Assembly (NCBI GenBank): GCA_039619475.1
Contig: CM077115.1
Span: 511,644,815-511,708,814, forward strand
Direction of reading: 5' to 3'
Source of the DNA: Icerya purchasi
Lineage: Eukaryota; Arthropoda; Insecta; Hemiptera; Monophlebidae
Length of the DNA: 64,000 nt
Shown: positions 11,494 through 24,085 of the stretch, in pieces
Layout: the number at the start of each line of letters is the position of its first letter
Numbering within the stretch: position 1 is the stretch's first letter
Program-made: the position numbers and the translations under genes
Notes under the pieces: model-generated
Seen by the model: the letters and a program-made list of their open reading frames with translations, nothing else
Database searches by the model: none
Told to the model about the DNA's origin: nothing

Positions 11494-12505
11494 CTACAAA
11501 ATACATGTATACGAGTATATTATGGAATAAATTAGGTGACCAGCTCGTAAGGCTCTTTTAAGGCGCCTTAAGTAATCATCAAGAAGTAGCAGTTCTAAGG
11601 CCTCTAGATTTTGTGTGACTAGTCTCTCGTGCGCTCTTGCAATATAGCGTATAATTTCATCGATCCGTGGAATGTTTAAATCTGAATGTATATCTTCGTT
11701 GCGTTGATACCTGAAAGCTGCCCAGTGATGCTTCGGAGACACTTGTTTTGAGCGCGCTGAATAATCAACCGATTGGATGTCTTTGCGCACAGCCCCATAA
11801 TTGAATACCATACATTCATATCGGTCTGATGATTTCACAATAAATCATACGTTTATTCGACAGATTGAGCTTAGAGTAACGCCCCATCAACCAATACATC
11901 TCTCTTAATTTATGTATAGTTTGTTTCTTTTCCATCTTGACATGCGTCCTCCAATTCAATTTGGAATTACCTCCAGCAGTATTTAGCGTAGTCCGATGTT
12001 GGAATATATAAGACAGATCTTAGATTTACGAAGCATAAACATAATGTGCATCGATTTTCCTTGATTAATCTTGATCTTCCAATCACAGGTCCATTTGCTA
12101 AATTTTTTCTACCGCATATTGCAAGTTAGTCGCAATCAATTCTGGGGAATCGCCATTTGAAAAGAGATGGCTGTGTCATCTGCAAAAGTCATCGTCTCGG
12201 CTGTTGTTGGAATGTTAGATACAATAAATACAGAGTAGGTCCTAAGACACTACCCTGTGGAACACCAGCCTGTATTGGATGAAATTTGGACTTCGCTTCT
12301 TCGTAGGAAACTCTGAAGTATCTATCAGAGATACATATGATTCAAGAAGTTGGCACATATTTTCCGGTAGCAGGTTGCTTTTTTTACAGATCAGCCCTTC
12401 GTGCCAGACTCAGTTAAAAGCTTGCGATATGTCTAGAAAAACCGCCGGGCAGTATTTTTTTTCTTCAAAGGCTGTTTCAATTAACTTCGTAGAGTGCTGA
12501 ATTTA
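11494..12505 (-). pseudogene. Jockey-type LINE ORF2, 5'-truncated and decayed
   Basis: On the minus strand the reading starts abruptly near 12500 with RT motif A (YCPAVFLDISQAF), continues through a GVPQGSVLGP-like motif B near 12250 and an (F)ADDTAI motif C near 12180, and ends in a Jockey-type C-terminus. The C-terminus comprises YGIQLWGCA near 11800 and then IHSDLNIPRIDEIIRYIARA with a basic LKRALRA tail near 11550. Several stops and frame changes interrupt it, so it is dead. 5' truncation is usual for LINEs copied by target-primed reverse transcription. It preserves the C-terminal segment that the copy at 38362-40752 lacks. Confidence 0.8.
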
Positions 12506-12802
12506 ACTAATAATACACGAGAAACGGGAACTTCCCAATCCGTGTAAGATAATGTGCGACCTGATTATTACCGATAATAATTATCTAATGACATATAATT
12601 ATGTTAAATCTTAATTGTTTTCAATTTTAATGCCTACGGTTCATTATAGACTAGTCGGCAAAAATCGTGTTCTTGTTTTACACATTTTTTTATCAATCGT
12701 ATACCCGAATAATTTTTGTTCATACTCGTATTATAAGGAATCAAAAAAAAAAAAAAATTAGTCTTAAATTTATATTATATTACATGTATTTTAGGACTGC
12801 GT
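12506..12802. other. No recognised gene
   Basis: AT-rich spacer with a poly-A run near 12745. Nothing recognised. Confidence 0.4.
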
Positions 12803-13044
12803 ATGTTGTCTACAATTTATAGTTAATGCGAGAATCGAAATTACTGTAATCTCTCGGTGTTTGAATCGTAATTCCCTAGAAAAATAAAACGAAATTAATT
12901 AAAAAATTGTAATTCATTATATAATAATAAGGAATTACAATTTTTTAATTAATTTCGTTTTATTTTTCTAGGGAATTACGATTCAAACACCGAGAGATTA
13001 CAGTAATTTCGATTTTCGCATTAACCATAAATTGTAGACAACAT
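12803..13044. repeat. 242-bp near-perfect palindrome
   Basis: Two ~113-bp arms (12803-12915 and 12932-13044) are inverted copies with about two mismatches, separated by a 16-bp AT spacer. Arm sequence includes atctctcggtgtttgaatcg and its complement cgattcaaacaccgagagat. It is too long and too perfect for chance. It may be a MITE made almost wholly of inverted repeat, a fold-back element or a recent inverted duplication. I see no target duplication or coding frame. A transcript would form a ~113-bp hairpin. Confidence 0.93.
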
Positions 13045-16000
13045 AAATCGTTTCTCCTATTTTATATAAATTGAAGTAGTTTTTTAAAATAAGATTAAGA
13101 AAAAAATTGATAAAATTTCACATCATATCAAGAGCGTTGTTGTGATCATATATACGCATACGTGCTGATATATGCATGCATACATACATGCGTACATTAT
13201 GCATATATGCATCCATACAAAAAACACACACATCTACATATGTATATATTGCTTTTAATATAATTTATTATATTATGAAAACAACTTCGAAAACCAGTTA
13301 GTAAAATATAGACAGGAAGATAAATTTATATAAATGAACATACGAATTTAAATTAAGAATATATTTCGACAGGAATAAAGACAATGATGAATAAGAAAGA
13401 AAGATGTAAGTTTCAAAAAAAAAAAAAAAAAAGAAAAAAAAAACATTTTTCCTTTAGACGTCTGACACGTTATTTTTATAGATTTGTTAAAATTTTGTTG
13501 TTGTGCTGCTATCTCTTAATAACAAAAGGAAGTATTACGTTAAATGAAAAACAATTTCCGTAATTTGCAACTAGCGCTGCAGCGAATTCTTTTTTTTCTT
13601 TGCGAAAAATTTCTTGATTTTTCGAGTTACACTTTCATTTTCGTCGCGACTGGTTTAAAAATTTTAAAAATCATTCGAAATTAATCAAATGGCTAGAAAA
13701 AATTGAAAATAAAAAGAAAAAAGCATTTGCAATTTCCAGTGCGTTTCGCGTTTGCTATGCCGTCAATCGGTTAAGTACAAAATAAAAGTTTTGGTAAAGT
13801 CGGATTTATTGTGAAGAATGACGATTCCATTTTTCACACGGTTAACTTTATTATATAGGACTGTCTCGATGTAAATTGAGGAAAGGAATCTAGTTTGTGA
13901 ATGCGTCGACAAACAGAAGGGGCACGGACTGTGTGTTTGGAGAATTTGGATAACGCCTAGTAAGGTTTAGTGCACGAGGGGGACATATGACGGGGTGACT
14001 GGCAAGCTCAGTCTGTAAAGAGAACTTTGTTTCGATTTATTCTCGAATTAAATTGCGATTTTAAATAATTCCTTTAATAAGATCTTTTTTAAGATAATAT
14101 CTGCGCGGGATGTTTTTCATTTTTGTTGGATTCTGCTTTTTTTTCGCAGCTACGAAAAATATGGAATAGCGCGCTACGAACGCTTTAGACATAAGAGGCA
14201 ACAAAAAAGTCGAGTGAAACGTTGTTGTTATTTACACTAACAAATTTTTAATCAGTTTACTGCTACCGCAATGGTACAGTAAAAACCGCCTCTAACGCAT
14301 TCACGAGAGATACGTTCCGAAATTTCTGTTCTCGCGAATCTGAAGTCTTCTACGGATTGTAAAAGGAGCGGAACGGCGAAAAGAATGGAACAGTTCCCTT
14401 CTTTCTGACTCTAATTTAATGAGAGAACAGCTAGAAATTCATTTTTAAAAAGCGAATAATAATGATTTTTTTTTATAATATGAATAACAAACTGACTAAA
14501 TTTATAAATTTAAAGTGTTTATAGTCGTTCTTTTTGGAAGACACAATTAAACTGTCATTTTTTTACGTTGCTGTTACGAAAAATCTTAGATGCGGGCATT
14601 AGATATTTTTAATTATATTAATACAGAGTGAAAACTGAGCATTTTAAATAATTATACGTTTGGTGTTAGTTTTCGTCGTTGCAATCGAAAAATAAGAAAC
14701 CACCCGGTGTTTCAATAGAGATTTACACATATTCAGAATCTTACATTTCGCCCAGTGCTTAAATTTTTCCTGGACGGCTTACTACAATTGTCTATAATTA
14801 TTAAGTTGGTTGGGAAAAATTTAGGAATATTCGGTTAACGGGAAAATAGAATTTTCCGCTTGCTAGAGTTAATTAGCTAGGCATTTAGTCAACGGACAAA
14901 TGAAAATTTTAGAATTTACAGCTACTATAACACTCGACCCGTTTGACTTGGGGCACCTTCACAATCTTCTATAATTATTATAGATTAGTAGGGGTTTAAT
15001 TTCATCGTGTTTTTTGTTATTTTTTCGATACGCAGCGGGATATTCGATATAAATTAAATTTTTTCTATTACCCTTGGCGTACAAATCGACAATAGATGTA
15101 TATATATATTTTTATTCTTTTTTTTTTTATTTTCATTTCCAGGCTCGACGATCAGTAATTTAGCGCAAGAAGAATTCATCTATATTTCCAAATGAGCAGC
15201 AGCGAAATTCGAACCGATTGCCTAATCATATTTAGATGAGCTGGCTTACCGACGACCAGTAAAAATGATTAAAAATAAATAATCGTTAAACCAGCACGCA
15301 TACTATCATGTGAAATCGATGTTTGGAGTTCACTTCTGTATCGATTAAAAGTGAATTAATTCCGATCAGTTCTAATCTTGCTTACACATGAATATTTGAT
15401 TATAGTACGTTAAAACATTAAAATATATACGAATGGGTATGACAAGAGCAAGTCTCATAGTAAACATTTTTGGGAGGATATTGGAAGTGTTAAATGGAGT
15501 ATAATTTTTATCGTTCTTTATGGAAGCTGTTTGTTGTTTGCGTGAAATTTCCTCCATTATTACGATGCGAATTAAAATATAAGTAGAAAATAATTTTCAA
15601 AAAAAAGCATTTATTTTTAAAAAATTTATCAAAAGCAGTATCTAATAAATTACATTTCAACATCGACGGCTCTGAATAAACAAAAATGAACTAGTTGTTA
15701 CGATGTAAATGAAGGTAATATTAAAATTTAATGATAATTCTACTTAACGGATGTAAAAGATTGTCGCAGGATTATATATAATGGAAAAAATAGATTATTC
15801 TTTCAATTTCTTGTGACAAGCCTTTACATCTGTTAAATTAACAGAATTATTATGAATGCACGACGCAGTACTTTATGATACTCGTAATTTAAAAAATTTA
15901 ATTATAATCTACGAAGGTATATTTCATAATTAGTTAGCTTTTGCATAATCAGAGCTGTTATAAATCGTTGCTTATTTTATTTTTCTAGAAATTATTTTTT

Positions 16001-16739
16001 ACTCATATCTGATCACTACCTTTTTAGTGATCGTTGAAGCATCTTTATCCATTTCGGACAGAGCGTCATTATTGCGTGGTCTCCTTCCAGTTAATTTTGA
16101 AAAACATAAACAAGTGTTAAATTAAGCATTTTTTTTTTTATCTTTTTTTTTTTTTTTTTTTGTGGCGGAGGGGGATAATAACATTAGAGACTATACGACG
16201 TTGGTAAAAATGTTTTAATAGGAATTTTTAAAAAATGATTAAAAACAAAAATACTTGTTTCAATAGCGAAAATAAAATTGAGAAATGTGTAATTTAGAAT
16301 GTATTACTGACTTTATGGATGCATAAAAATAGAAAATAGAAATGATAAACTAATAAAAATTTAACGCTTAATACGCACGCATATGAAAAAGATCGATATT
16401 TCGGGTCCTATTAACTTTAAAACGATGGCGGTTAAACACGGTGTATCGTCACATCGGATTTGTAAAAGTATGCAAATTTCAAAGTTCGAGTTTTGTTAGA
16501 AGTAGCTGAAATTAAAATGACTAGATTTTGACTAAATGTACGAACACGTAAAGTTCAATGAAAGCTCGTAAAAAAATATCACCTTTTCCGCTTTTCTCTA
16601 AAAAAAATTAAATCATGATCGTGTTTTTTTTTCCTTTTTTTGGCTCGCAAGTGAAGGCGTTAACCCAGCACTGCAATTCAACATACTAGAAGGAAGAAAA
16701 TAAACAGAGACTTGGATATAGGAGAGAGGAGAGAGCGAC
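13045..16739. other. Long gene-less stretch; one possible pogo-like end
   Basis: AT-rich, with A or T runs near 13415-13445 and 16130-16160 and an alternating purine-pyrimidine stretch at 13145-13260. At 14275 a TA is followed by CAGTAAAAACCGCCTCTAAC, which resembles the left TIR of pogo/mariner elements, but I found no matching right end. A frame at 15372-15557 has no domain. Confidence 0.4.
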
Positions 16740-18030
16740 ATTCTTCTTGTGTTGGTGCCGTATCTGCATTATATGTTAGCGACTATTCTTCTGGCGATTT
16801 CTTAGTCGGCCATGCTGTGTAGCACTTCGGGTATCCAAATTCCCGCCTATTCTCTCGCATCCTCCATCCAGGTTCTTCTTCTTCTTCCTCGAGCTTTTTT
16901 TCCTTCTATTTTTCCTCCAATGGTCAATTTTAAAATTTCATATTTTTGCTTTCTCACAATGTGTCCTAGATATGCAATCTTTCGTCTTTTTACCCATCTC
17001 TTTATTCAACCGGTTTAGTATTTCCTGATTTCTGATTTTATCTATCCGTGATATTTTCAACATTTTCCCCGATACAACCACATTTCAAACGCTGCTAGTT
17101 TTTTCTTTATGGACTTATTTATGATCCACGCTCCCATTCCGTACAGTAATATTGACCACATATAGCATTTTACCATTCTCCATTTAACATCCCAGTTCAG
17201 TGATTTGTTTATAAATAAATTTTTCATTTTCATAAAAGTAGTTCGAGCCCGTTCAATTCTTGTTTTAATTTCGTATTCCGAATTCCATTGATTCGACAAG
17301 TTACAACCGAGATATATGAATCTTTGTACTTGTTCTATTGCATAATTGTTAATTCTAATGTTAGTTGTTATCTCTGAGCTATTTTTATTAACTGCCATAA
17401 TTTTAGTTTACTTTTTATTTCTTTTTATTCTCATTCCGGAACATTTGTCCGTTACTTCGATTAACTAATTTTTGTAGGTCATATTCGCTGTCCGCTATCA
17501 AAACTGTATCATCCGCATACCGTATATAATCTGGCCGTTAATCTTTATTCCTTCAGAACTGTTTGCTAAAGCATTTTTAAACGCCACTTCTGAATAGAGA
17601 TTAAACAGTGCGGGTGAAAGTATGCAATCCTGTCGGGCTCCTTTTTCAATCCGTATTTTATTCGTATTTTCATTCTCCAGTTTTACATATGCCACTTGAT
17701 TCCAATATAGATTTTCAATTACCTGTCTATCTTTTCCTTCTATTCCTGCTTCTTCTAAACATTGTACTAGTTCGTTGTGTTTGACATCGTCAAAGGCACG
17801 TTCGAAATCAACGAAACATAGGTATACATCCTTTTGTTGTTCCAGAGACATCTTTGTACCAGAATTTGAATGTGTGTCAACGCCTCTCGTGTGCCTAGTC
17901 CAATTCCGAAAACCAACCTGTTCCCCGCTTATGTTTGCTTCGCACTTATTAAATATCCGTTTGTGTATTATTCTCAATAAGATTTTTAGCGTATGACTCA
18001 TTAGACTAATAAGTCTGTATTACATTTCCT
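16740..18030 (-). pseudogene. LINE ORF2 reverse transcriptase, C-terminal half, frameshifted
   Basis: Read on the minus strand: a MSHTLKILLRIIHKRI block (18001 leftward), motif A FVDFERAFDDVKHNELV, and motif B GARQDCILSPALFNLYSE. After a frame change near 17525 comes an intact IRYADDTVLIADS motif C at about 17490-17525. From 17398 to about 17060 follows IYLGCNLSNQWNSEYEIKTR, SILLYGMGAWIINKS and FEMWLYRGK, then after another shift KISRIDKIRNQEILNR and a WMEDARE-like tail near 16810. This is the same 'endonuclease-reverse transcriptase' type as the fragment at 8900-11420. The endonuclease half is absent, and frameshifts make it non-functional. Confidence 0.82.
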
Positions 18031-18052
18031 AGGATTATTTTTGTTTGGCATT

Positions 18053-18290
18053 CTAACCATTAAGGATGTAAATATTAAAGAGAGTGGGACTAAGACACGC
18101 GAGAGCCCTGAGGAAGACCCCGAAATATTTTTCTAGAGACAACGAAATAAAGGGGCATAGATGAATAGTTCTATTTACAAAGAGGTTCGGAATGAGAGAA
18201 GTGAAAAAAGGAAGGAGGAATATTGAGCGAAAGCATACTATTTTGAAGAGTCGAAAGATAAACATTACTGAATGCGTTGGAAACGTCAAA
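18053..18290 (-). pseudogene. Second LINE RT remnant (motif B region)
   Basis: A 78-residue minus-strand frame ends with LSPTLFNIYILNG, preceded by a frame-shifted GSSSGLSRVL. Together these look like a broken VPQGS-(R/V)-L-(S/G)-P-x-L-(F/Y)-N-I-Y motif B of a Jockey/I/R1-type RT. The upstream residues fit loosely. It is distinct from the RT at 16740-18030, which has its own motif B. Confidence 0.45.
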
Positions 18291-19500
18291 GCAAACCGGT
18301 AAGAAATTAATTTACAAAAAACAGTGCTATTTTTTGTATTCTTCTTTATTCTATCATTTGTAAGCTAGGCACTTGTTTTTCATCTGCATTTATTACGTAC
18401 ATTTTGACTTTTTCGTGTTATTCTTTTAGTTACACGTAAATGAATTTTTATCAAATTGTGTCAATTCGAAAAAAGTGTTTACACCTGATTGTTTACTTTT
18501 TTCAGCATGTCAGTAAATCGCGCTGATTTTTTCAGTTCCATTTAAAACTTTATATTAAACTGTCATCTGTTCGATATCGCGCAAACTTACAGTTCCGATA
18601 TATTTCGCTAGATAGCGCAAGCTGTACATAGCTTTCTTTAATATTATTCAAGTGTGCAAATTTATAGATAGATAGCGCCATCGTCATAGATAACCGATGA
18701 AAATTATTTGCTACTTTTTTGGTTTACTGAAAGGGGGGAGAGGTATCTTTGCAACGGTTTCAAAAATGTTTTTTAATCTTCATCGATCGTTAGCTATAAT
18801 ATGTCAAGAACATGCCAGTGAATTTTTATTAACTAAAGTCTATTGCCGGAGGTAAGCGTAAACAGTCTGCCTCCGCAGTTTTTCTTTCGGCACACTTAAA
18901 GGATCATTTTGGTAGCAAATAATAAAAAAAGTAGTATACACCAGGTTTCGCGGCTCTTAATTTCAATTATTTTCCGAGTTATTTGAAAAGAAATTTAGTT
19001 TTTATTATTGTTTTTTCTTTTTTAATAGTAAAACATAAAAATTAACAAATGGCGATTTTTTTTTTTTTTTTTTTTTTTTTAATACTATAAACACAGCTTT
19101 AAAAGTATAATTTTTAATGATTCTGAAATATAAACCCGATTTTCTACAAAGCAAAATTAAAATAATTTTTTTATTTATGTGCCCCCAGACATGCGGTCAC
19201 CCAATTTTAACAGAAAAGTCTTTCATGCGCTCTTTACTCAGGAATTTTTTGCAACATTCTAAAACAAATTAAAAACTAATTTTTTTTTGAAAAATTTTAA
19301 ACATGTAAAATTTTTATTTTTTTAAAAAAAAATATTCGAATGAATTAATAATTACTGCTTGAGATAGACTATTCGCTGGTGATCAGTAACAACATTTGAA
19401 GGCAGTTTAAAAACGTCCCACGAAAGTAGTATTTGTGATTCGTGAGACCGCAAATACCTATATATACTGTTCATATTCGCCGCTTGTCTGCTGAAACTTA
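18291..19500. other. No recognised gene; poly-T tract
   Basis: AT-rich, with a long T run near 19057-19080. Phrases such as tagatagcgcaagctgtaca and tagatagcgccatcgtcata (18600-18690) look like a short degenerate repeat pair, but I cannot assign a family. Confidence 0.35.
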
Positions 19501-19504
19501 AGCT

Positions 19505-19660
19505 CCCTGTTCCTTATTGTGCATCTTATATTTTGTTCTTTCCTTCGCTGTCCCATTATTTTATCCATTAGTCCCTTTATATTGTCCATATCTGTCCAAA
19601 TCAAAATTTAACTGATGGCTCTTTTCTTTCTTCCTGTTTCTAGGTATAGGTCCTAGCTGG
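19505..19660. repeat. Dispersed repeat R2, copy 1
   Basis: Shares the order and wording of blocks with 27445-27610 on the same strand: a ctttcc...cattattt block, ccctttatattgtcca versus ccccttcatatattgtcaa, and aaatttaactgatg(g/c)c. It is diverged and non-coding as far as I can see. It may be a LINE piece on the minus strand, but the frame is unclear. Confidence 0.5.
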
Positions 19661-20429
19661 CGTGACCAAAGGGGGGATAAAAAAAAAAAAAAAAAAGAAA
19701 AATTTGCCGCGGCGAATATAAATATACTCCATTTATGAAAAAAGTATACATGAATACTATGCGAATACATCGATATATTTTTTTTTTTTCTTTTTTTGCG
19801 TGTATTTCGGTTCTGCCTTCTTTTATTTATTAATTCTTCCTACCCTCTCCAACCGTTTTTTTTTTTTGTATATATTTTACTTGTGCTTTATTTATTGTTT
19901 TTAATAACGATTCTACAAACTTAAAACTGCCATTACCGGTTAATTATTAACGATGATAGAGAACACTTTTTTTTTTTCTATAACCTAAAAACTCGAAAAG
20001 CCTATTTTTTATTTTAAAGCATATCGAGTGACGGCCGCTGGGAAAAACGTGACTGCGAATTATGAACCGGTGTCAATTGAAATTATTCCGGTAATGGCTG
20101 TTGCTCAGAGTGTGCGTGCTAGAAAAATAAAGCAGACGCTTAAAAATGTAGGGAGCGATGTGGAGGGCACGAACTAGTATGTCTTGAGAATCACAAATGC
20201 GCTCTTCTTCTAGTATGAACGTTCGATCAAGCAGTGTAGTCTTGCGATCCGAATAATTGTACGGTGTGATATACCTTTATAGGAGAAGGAGATTCGAGAA
20301 CATTCAAGGCAATAGCGGATATAAATAGGCGTGGTGACGGTTTTGAAGTGGTCATGAATTAGTCGTTTTCAAAAAGTAGGAAAAGTTACACAGATTTTCG
20401 GTCAATCGTCATCAGAAATTTCCGCCCGT
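19661..20429. other. No recognised gene
   Basis: Homopolymer-rich (A run near 19680-19695, T runs near 19778 and 19860), then a more balanced stretch leading into the LINE fragment at 20430. The decayed upstream part of that LINE may begin before 20430. Confidence 0.35.
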
Positions 20430-20849
20430 GGCAACTCGAGCCAGTTAATGCGGATTTTATTATTCTGCAAAAGTACGAGTCCTAAGGCATATCAAAACAA
20501 CTTATACAGGAAGCGTATGAAGTTATTAGGCAGTATTCCAACCCGATCTGTTGTTATGCCGATGAAGCAAAAGCTGCGTCCTGCAAAGGGTCTTCACCCA
20601 CTGCGTGCACTTTTCAGGTAAATGACGAAATCTTTATGGTCCGTCTCAGTGATTACTGTACCATTCTGGACGACGCGTATTCGAAATTCTTTTTTCTTTT
20701 TTTGAACGCAGACAATCCTGTCATCCATTGTAACAGGTGTCGGGAAATTCTCTTAATTATTGATTCATTAGTGGCTGCCCGAGCGTTAACTGATAGGATT
20801 CTTGAACTTGCATCGGTGAACAGAAGCCACTCGTTCATAATGAACTTGC

Positions 20850-20881
<32 letters not shown>

Positions 20882-21340
20882 GGCGAGTGGTCATCTAACC
20901 GTACTTTGGATCCCTGGTCACGCTGGGGTCCCCTGCAACGAAAGAGTGGACGCAGTAGCGTATTCCAACGCTCTGGCTGCAAGTTCGCAGAATTATCCCA
21001 GTCCGTTAAAAATAGTGAGTGTCGTTTGTCAATCTTTCCACTCCCTCTTTTCTTTAAACCGTTAAGAAATCGGTCGGGTCGCCCTCTGATGGCGCCCCGA
21101 GGACCGTCTACTGTGTGCTGAGCCGTATGCGCTTAGGTCTCACAATCACGTGTTGAGCGGGGACGATTATCTGAACCGTTTGCTCCTTTTGCAACATCTA
21201 GACGCAACCATCTACGGGGCATATCCTGCTGCAATGCTCCGTAATTCTGTTCTCACGAGCTAAGGTCGGCATTTTCAACCTGCAGTCAGCCCTTCCGAAT
21301 GATCAACGCTGCTTTTCAGTAGGGAAAATGGCCTAGGATC
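20430..21340 (+). pseudogene. LINE ORF2 RNase H domain and C-terminus, frameshifted
   Basis: The plus strand reads a PPW block near 20430 and then CYADEAKAASCKG (the first catalytic region, normally YTDGSK). It continues with MVRLSDYCTILDD and, after a T-rich insertion, IIDSLVAARAL, normally the DS-x-x-A-x-x-AL block. After a GA-rich tract (20860-20890) and a frame change it reads WIPGHAGVPCNERVDAVA, an unmistakable RNase H signature. Further downstream are a VCSFCN knuckle and HILLQC near 21180-21250. This fits an I/R1-type LINE. At least three frame changes and an altered first catalytic motif make it dead. The 161-aa frame open at 20636-21121 is a product of these shifts. Confidence 0.82.
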
Positions 21341-23836
21341 CATTCTGGGACCGTAATTGTTTTAGCAATTGCACACGGTCCCTAAGTTTTTTGGTAGATA
21401 TTATTTAAGTAAAATATTTATATTTATATTAATAATTCAGCATATAAAAACTCTTTTAAAGCGTATAATTTTAATGAACTGCAAGATGTTGCAGTGTTTT
21501 CCTTTTTCCAAGCAAATATTTCGCGGTTATTTCTTATTCGACCTCTAGAATACTTTAGTAAACATTTTTCCAGCAGATGAACGAATAAATAGCTCGGTGG
21601 TTGAATTAAATATGCGTGTAAACATTTTTAGATCGAAATGCCGCAAAACGACGATTTCGTTGCAGAATAATATTTCTTTAAACGCATTAGGGGAATATAT
21701 TAGTCACGGGAAAAGTTATTTTCTTTCCGAATTACGTTTATTATTCATCGTTTAAACTTTCTCGGCTTCCAGCAAACGAAAGTGCACCATCCGAAACACA
21801 GCGACAGGGCGGATATAATTATCAGCGATTTCCAGGCGACAGTCCACGAGCCCGCCGGGGAACCGTTTTCGGCATTACGTAAATGTCCGAAGAAGCCGGA
21901 GAGAAAAGGACCGAGAAACTGACGCAAGTTTAAAATATTTTTATTTCTTTTTTTCTTTTTTTTCTATCACTTTTCAAATTGAAAAACGAAATATTATTTA
22001 CGTATTAAAAAAAGGAAAAACAAAGCACGGAGGTAGCTCGTAATTTGCATAAGAGGGAATTCGTTTTTATGTAATAGTAAAATAAGAGCGAATTATAATA
22101 TATTCCGCGGTCGACTATATAATAATACAATAATGAAGGCGTATTTTTAATTAGACGTTTTTGTGTTGGTTTTCTCGATTTTAATTTTAAACTTATTTTC
22201 ATAATCATTATTAGTGCCGTCGAAATAGCGCTATTACGACAATAGAGGCGATGGAAGAATTAAAAGCGTAATAATTTCAGCCGCGCAGACTAGTATAGTT
22301 TTGAATTTAACCCGCGGGACAGCGAAAAAAAAAAAATTAATTACGAAATTTTATTTACGAACGGAAATCCGAATGAGCGGCCATTGTAAGGGCAATCCAG
22401 CAGGTGACTAATGAACCGAGTCGGCGCGCAACTTTTTAAAATAAACTCCTCCGATTCCCCTATCGCCCTTTAGCGTGCCCGTATTAAATTAACGCTGACT
22501 TAGCCGCATGTAAACTTACCGGATCATTTTTCTAATTTACATACACGTTCGGCTCTTTTGCGCTCTCTGCCGGTATAAAGCAAAAGCCATCGCGTTCTTT
22601 TCCGGAACCGGGTACGGGGTCCCCTTAATCATCAGCAACCGAAAGCGGGGACAACCGGCAGCTCCGACGAAAGTACCCTTCTTCGGGTCTTCACAGTTCG
22701 GCACTCATAGAAATGCACCGGCGACGACTCTAGTCGAGCGCCTAGATTATCTTCTAGCTGGTCTGTAACTCTTTACAACTAGCCCCTACTGTAGCTTAGG
22801 GGCCACGGCTTGTAGCAGTTGGCATTTCAGTTCTTCCCAGAAACTGGCCAAAAACTGCAACTTTTGATGTTTCGAGCTATTGTTCGTTAGGAAATTTACC
22901 GTTGTTAATTACGTAGCTCTTCTGTTGTTCTTGATTGTCTTTTTTGCATATCTCTTTTTTGAGGTCAGTCTCGTCCTTCTTTGGTCCGAAATTTTAAAGG
23001 TTGTACTCGTAGTTTGATTTTTCCCCCCTAATATAAGAGAAGATTGCACAACGAATCACTAGAGACCCGGTTCGCAAATAAAAATTTTCATCGGTAAGCT
23101 GAAATTGCCGATTAGCTAATGGGCCGGACACAAATTACGTATTCTACAGTAAATAACCGCCCTAGATGTCTGAATAGCTAGTTTGGAGATGAAAGATGCT
23201 TAAAAATTTTTACGTGAACATTTAAAAAAAGACTAAAAAACAGGAAAAACATAACAAAACCATTTTTAGTATTTCTTTTTTTAAATTAAATAATCATTGT
23301 AAGTGGGGTTTTTTCTGTATGGACACGAGGTGAACACCACATTATAAGTACCACAATTTTCTGAAATGACCCTCTCGTTTGCATGTTTCCGTGTATAAAT
23401 AAATTAACGTTTCATAAAAGATCTTACAACATGCAGATCAAAAACTCTCCTGATCTGGGCCGCTATGGGACTGTTCATGTCAATAAGCTAATCAACTGCC
23501 ATATTAATCAAGTAGACTATACATTTCTAAGAAGCGGTAATAATTTTTATTACACTCTGCATTAGTACGTATTTACTTGGATATACGTATCGAACTTCAT
23601 TATTTTAAAAAAGTACAAAATAAAAAATATTTGTCGCATAGTATGACCTTATATCCTCTAGATTTCATTGTTTTGAAACTTCATCATCTTCAGGGAGGAA
23701 CGTAGGTTACTCGATTTCTATGCTATATCTGTGATTATACGAGTATAATAATACTTCAATTATCGAATGAAATTAGTTTTTAAGACTGGCAAGTAACGTA
23801 GAAAGAAGAATATTATTTTATTCGTATCGGGCGGAG

Positions 23837-23874
<38 letters not shown>

Positions 23875-23880
23875 CATCAA
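21341..23880. other. No gene recognised; less AT-rich patch at 22380-22830
   Basis: The surroundings are AT-rich, but about 22380-22830 is visibly richer in G+C (for example ccggaaccgggtacggggtcc and ggggacaaccggcagctccgac). No long frame, splice pattern or RNA fold is convincing there, though such patches often mark conserved regulatory or untranslated exon sequence. A second such patch is at 21770-21910. An (AT)n run lies at 23840-23871. Confidence 0.35.
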
Positions 23881-24085
23881 CAATGAAGATGCATCATTTT
23901 ATATTAATTAAGGGGGTTCCTGGAGTACACTTATTTCAAAGACCCGCATTTAAAAAACTGATTTATGCAATTAACGTATCCATGTGCAATGAAGATGCTT
24001 AATTTTACATTAATTAAGAGGTTCCTGAAGTACACGTATTATTTCAAAGACCCGCATTTAAAAAACTGATTTATGCAATTAACGT
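23881..24085. repeat. Tandem duplication, ~106-bp unit, two copies
   Basis: Copy 1 starts at 23881 and copy 2 at 23987, both with caatgaagatgc. They share attaattaag, ggttcctg(g/a)agtacac and a ~42-bp block of identity running from atttcaaagacccgcatttaa through ttatgcaattaacgt. The copies differ by small indels and about six substitutions. No coding frame. Confidence 0.88.

Noticed and set aside
20636..21121. 161-residue frame as a novel gene
   Set aside because: It mixes in-frame and shifted parts of a LINE RNase H domain; the true signature lies in another frame.
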